NCBI GenBank assembly: GCA_027604705.1 | Contig: JADHYV010000012.1 | Span: 62,001-126,000 of the forward strand | Source: Allomyces arbusculus | Taxonomy: Eukaryota > Blastocladiomycota > Blastocladiomycetes > Blastocladiales > Blastocladiaceae | Direction of reading: 5' to 3' | Length of the DNA stretch: 64,000 nt | Part shown: positions 55,837 through 64,000 of the stretch, piece after piece | Numbering within the stretch: position 1 is the first letter of the stretch | Layout of the letters: each line of letters opens with the position of its first letter | Position numbers and translations under genes: made by a program | Notes under the pieces: generated by a model | What the model was told of the DNA's origin: nothing | Databases searched by the model: none | What the model saw: the letters and a program-made list of their open reading frames with translations, nothing else

Positions 55837-57091
55837 CTCGCGCCATTTCGGGACCACCGACGACGTGTCCGGCAGATACGCACGTACGACCGGGTCCCAC
55901 GTCGCGCGCAATTGCGCGAGCGTATCGCGCGCCGTCGCGTGCGCCGCCAGGTCGAGCCCGGCACGACGCGCGAGTCGCCGTTGCAGAAGGGACTCGAGGT
56001 GGTTCGAGGCGGCTTCGTAGGTGTACTCGCGCCGGAGGACGGCGAAGTAGGTCGCGCCTACGGTCGGTGGGGGTGGGTGGGTGAGTGGACGGAGGTGGGG
56101 TGGGAAGAGGGGGAGGGGGAGGGGGGAAGGGGGAAGTGCGCACCGATGATGACGGTGCCGAGACCGAGCAGGTACGACGCCGGCTCCATCAGGTCCTGGG
56201 GTCGTATAGCGCGCGTGGGAGGGGCGTGGATGTATATTGAATTCGGGAGTGGGGTCCGGTCGGAAGATGGCGCGCGCGCCGTCAGTTCGCCGCGCCAAAT
56301 TGCGTCAAGTTGCTCTTTTTTCCATTCGTTCATATTTTTTGCTTTGTGTCCTGTATTTCTTCCATTTGCAAAACCGGCCAAATAGAGCTAGCTTCCTTCG
56401 CATTCCAACGTACCCATCCCAGCTCGTAAGTCAGGTAGACAATCCCAGCCAGTTCCGTGCACAGCCCGACCGCCCCACCGTACACCAATGTATGCAACCG
56501 CCCGCGAACGCGCTGCTCCACCTCCTCCACCCTCCCTTGCACGCGTGCCACCGCCGCGGCCTGGCCCTCAACATCTGCCCGCACCGCGCGCAACTTTTGC
56601 AACGCGGCGCGCGCATCGAATACGTGCGGCACGTCGTCGATCCAAAGGACGTACGCACCCCGAACGAGTTGCGCGACCGGGATCGACGCGAGGTCCGACC
56701 CCCGGATGGCGGTAGACGTGTACCCGCGGGTCAACCAGATCCGAGACCCGGGGTACTCGTGCCGTAAGTTGTAGAGGACTTCGGACGCGGTGGCGGACGC
56801 GGCGGGCACGTGCTGAATGTAGATGGGCGCGTCGGCGACGGCGGCGGGGTCGGTGGAGGTGGAGGCAGTGGATGACGGGTCGGGGACACGCAGTGACGCG
56901 AGGATTCCGGAGGTCGGGGAGTTTTTGAGGTCCACGGTCACGGTGCGCTGCAGAATTTGCAGCCGCGGGACGCGGTCGGTGCGCGCGTCGAGCGCGCCGT
57001 GCAGGTGAACGTGGCGGGCGGTGGTCGCGATGGTGGTGAGTGGGAGGAACACGCGCCCGGCGGCGGCCAAGGACCGGGATCGTGATAACAT
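55792..57091 (-). CDS. MCU: mitochondrial calcium uniporter pore subunit (MCU)
   Basis: Exons in order of translation are 57091-56414, 56195-56144 and 56057-55792. The introns are 218 and 86 bp, and the product is 331 aa. The key evidence is the first junction, which joins YELGW to DLMEPASYLLGLGTVI. This recreates the selectivity-filter motif (WDxMEP) after TM1 (VGLCTELAGIVYLTYELGW) and before TM2. The second junction gives IIGATYFAVLRREYTYEAA. A short coiled coil precedes TM1 (VARVQGRVEEVEQRVRGRL), as in MCU. The N-terminus is Ser/Arg-rich and fits a mitochondrial targeting peptide. MCU lets calcium into the matrix across the inner membrane. Leu replaces the Ile of the animal DIME motif. No MICU or EMRE gene is visible here. 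Confidence 0.9.
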
Positions 57092-57362
57092 GGGGTCGGC
57101 GACGCGATTGCAGCGAGTTGTGTTCGTCCTGGGTGGTTGGTGGATGAGATGTTATTGAGGTCGACGACGGCGCAGATGAAGTTGACAAGTGTGATTGCGA
57201 GTTTCGTGTTCTCCTGTGTGGCTGGATTCCGCTGGTGCTCGCTCATGTCTTGCTCACGATCCAGCACGATGATGAACGAAACCATAACGTCGCGACTACT
57301 AGGCTAATGTTATTCACAAAATGCGGCCGACGCCGCAGCTACAGACACTCTCCACCCCGCGC

Positions 57363-58380
57363 TCACTTTGCTGGCTGCTCAATCTTGCCGGCGATGCGCC
57401 ACGCTTTGCCGTCCGGGATAAACCGCTCGTAGACAACATATTCGACGGGCTCGAGTTCCTGAGACGTGATGGCCTTGCCCTTGGCGTCGAGCACGGCCAG
57501 GCGCTATCATGTGGAAAATCGGATCAGGAAATTGTCCAAACAACAGCAATGGGGGGCAATCGCGGGCACCTGCTTGGACTTGATCTTGACGGTGATTTGC
57601 GCAACCCCAATCTGGTCTTCGGGACTCTTCGAGTAGCGGAGGTTCACAATCTTAGGGCGCTCCACGGCGCCGAGGTACTCCCACTTGAAGGTACCCGGCC
57701 GATTCTTCATTTGGTTCTTGAGCGTCTGTTCATGGTCATGCAGGCACACGTCAGTCAATAGTAGAGCTGGGGGGGGGGGGGGTCACACGGTCACCACGGG
57801 GAGCACGGACGGAAAGCATCTGCGAGGTCACGTAAGGCGCCATGTGGTCGGGCTTGCCACTAGATGGACAGCAAAGATCAGACTGGTGCGCCTTTGCAAA
57901 CAAAACAAAACAAAAAAAAAGGTCACTGGCTGCAATGCAAGGACGGGAACACGCACTCGGCAAACATGGTGTTCATCTTGACGTAGATTTGCTCGGCCTC
58001 AAGGCCAAACTTGTTGGCCTTGAATCCGTTGAGGTCCGACTTCAAGCGCGACACGCTACCCGTCGTGATCAGGAGTCAGCGAGAGTAATCGCAATCGCAT
58101 TGCGTGCATGCCGTCAAAGGATGAAATACTCGAATGTCGATTGCGCCAGATTCATCAGGTAATCCTTACACTCCTTGCGGCCCTCGGCCGAAAACGGCAG
58201 CGGGAACCGGTCAGGGCGCACATAGGGGTCCATGAGCTTGCCCACGCAGTCCATGCGCAGCGACACCTTCTTGGTGGCGTAGGTGCGCAATGCGGCGGTC
58301 GCGACGGCGGGCGCGAGCGTGCGCGCACTCAATGGGCCCGCGACGGCCGTGGCGAGGGATGTTGCCGTGTTGCGGAGCAT
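57363..58380 (-). CDS. mitochondrial mL45/Mba1-like protein
   Basis: Exons in order of translation are 58380-58130, 58055-57957, 57859-57811, 57725-57570 and 57503-57363. The product is 231 aa, and the four introns are 74, 97, 85 and 66 bp. The N-terminus (MLRNTATSLATAVAGPLSAR) looks like a targeting peptide. Later parts read MDPYVRPDRFPLPF, GLEAEQIYVKMNTMFAE and NQMKNRPGTFKWEYLGAVER, then KIVNLRYSKSPEDQIGVAQI and the final EYVVYERFIPDGKAWRIAGK. This resembles the Tim44-like fold of mitoribosomal mL45 and the yeast membrane receptor Mba1, which tether mitoribosomes to the inner membrane. The third intron holds a C14 run in the sense direction. The call rests on fold-like wording and is moderate. 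Confidence 0.6.
57769..57782 (+). repeat. G14 homopolymer in an intron of the mL45-like gene
   Basis: Fourteen consecutive G on the plus strand (C on the coding strand) within intron 57726-57810. Confidence 0.85.
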
Positions 58381-58854
58381 GGTTGATAGTTGGCAAATCG
58401 AATTGAATGAGACTGCCGCCAAATATGATCAGCAACACGAGCGAGCTGGAATCAAGTGCCGCAAGTATGAGCGGGTTGCTGGTTGTTGGTTGCGGGCGGA
58501 TTCGATCAGTTCACGATTGAGCGTTGGTGGTTGTCGGTGGTTGATGCAAAAGTGATCAGCAAACCACAGGCCTGTCGCATCTGTCTCGTTGGCGTGACCG
58601 GTGCAGCTCGCCTCTACCGCGTCGCTGCTGACGCTTTCTCGGCCAACCGCCACGGTCGCGACGCCGACAAGCGACAAGAGTCCCGCTCGCACGACGAGCG
58701 CGACGCTCTCGCCACTCCCAGCGATAAAACCGTCTTCACCCGATCTTGCTGCTGCCCGGCCCTCCAACCCCCGCCCCGGCCCGTGCGCCCTGCAGCGGCC
58801 CGTCTCTGACCCTCAACGCCGACCTCGTCATCCGTATCGACTCCGGTGCTCGTC
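58381..58854. promoter_or_regulatory. divergent promoter region between the mL45-like gene and TAF1
   Basis: About 470 bp between divergent starts. I see no TATA box. No supported gene. Confidence 0.35.
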
Positions 58855-61800
58855 ATGTCGGACCCGTTGCTTCCGAACAACGGCGTGGGCGTGCCACAAG
58901 CAGCGCCCGTCGCCGACCCGAACGATGTGGACGCGCTGATCAACAGCCTGACCGCCGCGACGGGCGGTCCTGGTGCCTTCACGAACACCACGCCGCTTGC
59001 CATGCCCGTCGACCTCGACCTCGAGCAGCTCATGCGCGAAATCAGTGCTGCACCGTTGCCACTCGCTGCACCGGTTCCTGCCGCGGCTCCGGTCTCGACC
59101 CCGGCTGCAGCTCCAGTTGCGTTGGCTTCTGCACCGACCCCGGCTGCTCCGCTCAAGGCTGACAGTGGCGACGACGATGACCTTGCCGACCTCGACGACG
59201 GGCTTGACGACGACATGGACGTGGACATGGACGCGCTCCGCACTGAGGACGACTTTGGGCTCGGGGGACTCGGCGGCCTGGCGGGCGGTGCAGGAGCCGA
59301 CGTTGCTCAGGGGCTGCGCATGGCCGGGATTGACCTGCTGGGTGGCGGCGCAGCCGCGGACGACAATGGCGACGACCATGACAGCGTCGCGACCACTCCC
59401 GTGCCTGCCGGGCTCGATCTCGGCATGGACCTGGCCGCCCTCGTCTCCGACACGCCGTCGGTCGGCACCCCCGCCCCGACTCCGGGTCCGCTTCCCGTTG
59501 CCGCACCCGCGCCCATGCCGATTGGCCTCGACGAGCTCGAGGCACTCATGGCCGTCGACGCGCCCGGCTCGGTCCTCCCTATGCTCGCGCCCGCATCGCA
59601 CATTCCTTCGCGCCCACCGCCCATTCCGGCGCCCGTGGCTCCCGTTGCCGCGGTCCCGAAACCGCGTAGGACGGACTTACTACCGTCCAGGCCCGCGTTC
59701 GACGAGAGCAAGCGGCAGCGGCTCTACCAGCTGTTCCCGGAACTGGCCGACCGCGACCCGACGATCTCGTTCACAATGATGTTTGGCGCACACGCATTGT
59801 TCCGCATGGCGCCGCGTGCACGGGATTACCGCGGTTCATTTGATTTCGCACCCCTCAATCCCGTTTTGGAACTCGACCGACTCACTCTGCGTCCCCCAAC
59901 CGCAGGTCGCTACTTTGCCAAGAAACTCGACGAGCTCACGCCCGAAGACGACGAAAAGCACTTGTTTGAGACGGGCAAGACGCATCGGTCAATCGCAGCC
60001 GCCGCGGCCGCGGCGAGCGGCAAGCCCACGGGCATGATGCACTTGCCCGACCTGCCTGACGAGGAGGACTCGGACTTGTCGAGCAACGACGACTTGTCGG
60101 ACTTGGTCTGTGTACACTTGCGCTTCGATGGAGTCATCAATTTCTGATCAACGTTTTTGGTGGATGAAATGTATAGAACGAGCGCGAGTCGCTGCTCAAA
60201 TACTTGCCCATTGCCCTGGCCTCGTGGGAGGACGATATTGTCTGGGACGGCGACGCGCCCGAAGCGCTAGCCAAGGACGCGGCGGCCGAGCACCCGGTCT
60301 TGGCCAAGATCCAGGAACTAGAGCGCGCGAATCCGAGGGTACGCCCGCGCACTGTTCCCCGTGAGTGTCACTGCACCCTCCACCTCACCCTGCCTCTTGA
60401 CCAGATGTCGATCCTACCCGTGCGCAACGCCATTCTTGACAGCGACGAGTGGCTGCTGCACTGGGACGACGAAGAGTGGGTCGCCGAACCGGACTTGCCG
60501 TTCATTCACGACCCGACGCTGCTCTTGCCGGGCAAGGCTACGGTGCACGCGCCGCCGCCCGTGCCGCTGCCGGCGACGCACGATGACGTCGTGCACGCTG
60601 TCGACCGGTTCCACTTGTCGAACGACGATGCCTATGTCGTGCAAAAGAAAGCCGAGAATCCGCGCGAGGCGAGCCAGATTGTTTTGCAGCACGCGCCGCC
60701 GGCGTTGCGGCTCGTGCCGGCCTATGTACGCTCCCCCTTTTCCTCTGATGTGGTCGACATCGGGCTGATGCGGTGGTGCCTGGTTGTAGTACCGCACGGA
60801 GCTGCAAGCGCGCGAGTTGCGCCACCTGCATCGTCCCAAACTCCCGACGCTGGTCGGCGCCGACATCAAGTTCACCAAGCTCAAGGCGCTCAAGAAGAAG
60901 AAGATCAAGGGCAAGGAGAACGTGGAATTGCTCAAGACGCCGCGCGACCTGACTCTGCGCGATACGGGCAACTACACGCTTTTCGAGTACTCCGAGGAGT
61001 CGCCTTTGCTGCTGTCGAACCCAGGCATGGCCAGTTTCCTGTTTAACTATTACCGAAAAAAGGACGACAAGGACACGTATTCGCCGCAGGTACGCCCCCC
61101 GAACCTCTATTTTCTCTGGACGTGCGTCTTCTCGCGTCTCGCACGTTGGAATTCACCTCCACGCCGTTCGTGTTGCTTCCGCTTGCGTAGCTCGACATTG
61201 GCGCGCCCAACATTCTCGAACCCGACGCACAGGGCCCCTTCTGGGGCTTTGGCGACGTCGACAAGGGCCAGACGCAGCAGGTCCTGTTCAACAACATGAT
61301 TCGCGCGCCATTGTTCCGGCACACGCCGCCCGAGACGGATTTCCTGCTGATCCGGCACACGCACAAGAACGTGACGCGGTACTATTTGCGCGAGATCCCG
61401 ACGATTTTCACGGTCGGCCAGATCATGCCGGCGCTCGAGATTGCGCCGCCCACGTCGCGGATCTACACCGAGTATAAGCGCAACCGGATCCGGGTACGTG
61501 GCGGCGACCAGATGATTATAAAGTGCTGGACGGGGACTAGGGGGTGAATCTGACGCTCGGTTGCGGTCACCCGACTAGATTGCCGTCTATCGGCTGCTTA
61601 AGAAACGGCCCGAGCACATGCGCAAGGGCATCAAGTTCCAAGACGTACAGAACATGTTCCCGCACTACGCCGAAGTGCAGCTCAAGTCGCGGCTCAAGGA
61701 ATTCATGGAGGGCCGTGGCCTGCAGTCGGGCCACTGGCGGCTCAAGGGCGGCGCGACCGTGCCCTCGGAAGAAGAAATCCGGAAAATGGTCACGCCCGAA

Positions 61801-63495
61801 CAAGTGTGCATGTACGAGACCATGGCCGCGTTCCAGCGCCGGATCGACGACTTGGGTTACGCGCAGACCGAGGGCGAAAAGGATATGAACCAGGCGGCCG
61901 CCGCGGCCGCGGCCAAGTCGCAGCAGCAGGAAGAGGAACTCGCGCCCTGGAAACTGACCAAGAATTTCGCGTCGGCGATTGCGAACAAGCTGTTGCTCAA
62001 GCTCGACGGGCACGGGGACCCGACCGGGTGCGGGCAAGGGTTCTCGTTCCTGCGCGCGACGCCGCGCGAAAAGTTTGGCAAGCCGATGGCTGGGACGCAG
62101 GCTGGTGGGGTCGGCGGGGGTGTCGGTGGGGCCGGCGGGGTTCAGACCGAGGAACAGGCCGCGGCCTACCATCGCCAGATTCGCGAGATTTGGGAACGGC
62201 AAGTGGCTGCGCTCTCGTCGCCCGTAGCCACGGACCCGCCGCTCGAGCAGTTGCTCGTCGCGCAGGACGTGCGCGAGCACGAGAAGTTGACGCGGCAGCG
62301 AGATGCCGCCGCGAGTGCGGCTGCCGCGGGCGCCGGTGGACGTGTGGGCGGTGCCGGGTCAAGTGCGGGTGTCGGTGCGCCCGCGGTGCGCGACGAGCCG
62401 GGCAAGGTCCTGATCATTCGGCGGCAGCTCAAGGGCATGACTGAATGGCAAGAGGAGATTGTGCGTGACCCGAAAGTGATTGCCGCGTATACCAAGCTCA
62501 AGAAGCAGCTGGCGAATGCCGGGGAAGGGTCGGCGCTCGACAAGTTCCGGCGGCAAAAAGTCATGTCCGAGGCCGTGGCCATCTCGAACAACCAGATCCA
62601 GGAAGTGTTGCGCAACGCGCGCGAAGTCAAGTGTCGCCGATGCGGGCAGATTGGGCATATCAAGACGAACCGCGAAAAGTGCCCCGCGTGGAAGGAGGAG
62701 GAAAAGGCGAAAGTGCTCGAGGGCGCGGCCAAGAGGCGCAAGACGAATGCTGCTGCGCGCGCGGCTGCCAAGGAAAAGAACCCGGTCGCGGCCGCCGCGG
62801 CCGCGCAGGCGATTCTTGACGCGAACGACGACGAGTTTGGCGCGACCTCGGCGTCGCCCGCGACGCGCCGCACGCGCCGGCGGCAGGCCGATATGGACAT
62901 GATGGAGATCTTTGACTCGATCCTCGTCGGTGTCGCGACGATGCCCGAGGCCAAGCAGTTTATGGTCCCGCTCAGCGCCAAGGCGCACCCAGAGTACTAT
63001 GCGCGCATCAAGCACCCGCGATTCATTCAGACGATCATCGAGAACAACAAGCGGCTGCAGTACGCGACAGCCGACGAGTTTCTCAAGGATATCAAGCTGA
63101 TTCACACCAACGCCGTCGCCATTTACGGCGCTGAGCATGCCGTGGCCCAGGCCGCAGCCAATCTCGGCGCTTATGTCGTGCGCGAAGTCGAGCACCGGTC
63201 GGAGCGGTTGCAGGACCTGGCCGTGCAGATCCAGGAGGCGCGCAAGGCCAAGCGCAAGGCGCCCGTCACGCGGCGCAGCACCACCGCGTCGTCGTCGGCC
63301 GCCGCCAAGTCGCCACCCAGCACGCCCGCGGCCGCGTCGAGTCCGGTCCCGCCGCCGATCGTGCCCGCATTCCAGTGGCAGCATCCGGCAGCGGCTGCTC
63401 CGTCGTGGCCTGCAGCGGCGGCATCAACGGCTGCTGCGACCGTGCCTGGTGCTGCGGGTGCACCTATGGACGTGGGCGGGCCTGGCCAGTTTTGA
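58855..63495 (+). CDS. TAF1: TFIID subunit TAF1 with zinc knuckle and bromodomain
   Basis: Exons are 58855-60105, 60177-60338, 60405-60725, 60790-61089, 61191-61493 and 61579-63495. The product is 1417 aa. The second intron (66 bp, 60339-60404) is a multiple of three without a stop, so retention would insert 22 residues. The acidic N-terminal 300 residues fit the TAND region that contacts TBP. The central conserved TAF1 domain includes LKYLPIALASWEDDIVWDG, FTKLKALKKKKIKG, APNILEPDAQGPFWGFGD, HTHKNVTRYYLREIPTIFTV and GHWRLKGGATVPSEEEI. A zinc knuckle CRRCGQIGHIKTNREKC lies near 1129-1146. One bromodomain spans about 1216-1316 (AKAHPEYYARIKHPRF, FLKDIKLIHTNAVAIYG). TAF1 is the largest TFIID subunit and acts at Pol II core promoters. 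Secure. Confidence 0.96.
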
Positions 63496-63944
63496 CGAGG
63501 TGGAGCTTTGAAGTGAGCGAGCGAGCATCCCCTTGTTGAATAAATAGGCAGTCGCAGGCGTGGAATGTTCAATAATTTGTCGACCAGATGCTTGCTTGAT
63601 CCTGACTGCGGAGAAACGAACTCAACTGGAATGGTCAAGAAAAATGGATTTGCGTCTGTTCAAAAGGATCCAGGGGGAAAAATCGCGGTCGCAACAAACT
63701 GCCGAGTCAAGACGGACGGGAAAGAAAGTGAGAGAAAAAAGGGAGCGCGCGAGCGCGAGCGGCTATGGGGACAAGTTGATGGGGACAAAACGGGTGGACG
63801 ACGGAGAGCGCAAGCGGAAAAGCACCAAACCTAGCACGCCAACAGGAAACAAAGAGACACGAAACAAAAACGAATTCGATACAACGGGTCACGGCATGAA
63901 GGGCCGCCAGCGGCACCGCGTTCCCGTTCCTCAACACCCGCACG
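63496..63944. other. intergenic, 3' flank of TAF1
   Basis: Purine-rich sequence with no supported gene on the plus strand. Confidence 0.4.
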
Positions 63945-64000
63945 TCAAGCGGACGAGGTGGAGGACGACCGCGACGTGGACGTGGCCGAGCCGTTCCCAC
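63945..64000 (-). CDS. possible 3' end of a minus-strand gene (weak)
   Basis: One minus-strand frame entering from the right edge reads GNGSATSTSRSSSTSSA and then stops at 63945-63947. Its TCG/TCC serine codons fit the Ser-rich tails of local genes. Only about 18 codons are visible, so this is a weak call. Confidence 0.2.
   Translation of the reverse strand, partial: GNGSATSTSRSSSTSSA

Noticed and set aside
1-64000. Transposons, LTR elements, virus-derived genes or CRISPR-like arrays
   Set aside because: No transposase, reverse transcriptase, integrase or capsid wording, no terminal repeats and no regularly spaced repeats were seen.

Overview
This is nuclear DNA of a fungus. It is GC-rich, and nearly every gene is cut by short spliceosomal introns, mostly 55-125 bp. 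Gene content is ordinary fungal housekeeping and signalling: an Ssk2-type MAP3K, a Gcn4-like bZIP factor, Rrp3/DDX47 and Elf1. It also carries genes that many yeasts lack: a mitochondrial calcium uniporter (MCU), an ATRX/Arip4-type Snf2 protein, and a TAF1 with its own bromodomain. Together with the GC content this suggests an early-diverging, possibly zoosporic fungus such as Blastocladiomycota. That placement is inference.

Layout. 1-1098: 3' end of an unrecognised coiled-coil gene. 1470-3148 (-): an ArsJ-like organoarsenical efflux MFS protein, divergent from an unrecognised gene (3659-4683 +). 5497-6653: ATG3. 8784-11286: sugar-transporter-like MFS protein, with about 2.1 kb of apparently non-coding DNA before it and 1.7 kb after. 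12955-15718: unrecognised single-pass membrane protein. 16223-18873 (-): MCM3, divergent from the MAP3K (19933-24804 +). 24952-26256 (-): proline-rich protein. 26561-27174: mitochondrial bL35. 27298-28266 (-): thymidylate kinase. 29247-30977: anillin-like PH protein. 32104-34591 (-): a very short myosin. 34879-36339: DDX47/Rrp3. 36800-37400: Elf1/ELOF1. 37667-44088 (-): Snf2 remodeller of 2018 aa. 44511-46004 (-): bZIP factor. 46543-48819: polytopic membrane protein. 49133-50227 (-): possible Rec114. 50957-55836: phospholipase D1. 55792-57091 (-): MCU, overlapping the PLD stop tail-to-tail. 57363-58380 (-): mL45/Mba1-like protein. 58855-63495: TAF1. The right edge may hold the 3' end of another minus-strand gene.

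The genes do not form one pathway. Loose themes are mitochondria (bL35m, mL45-like, MCU), transcription and chromatin (TAF1, Elf1, Snf2, bZIP), replication (MCM3, dTMP kinase) and stress or lipid signalling (MAP3K, PLD1).

I found no rRNA, tRNA, CRISPR array or recognisable transposon. Gene models were built by choosing splice sites that keep frame and restore family motifs, and all multi-exon totals come out divisible by three. Among the 58 introns, position +4 of the 5' splice site is C in 41 and T in 12, rather than the usual A. This is the most unusual genome-wide signal here.
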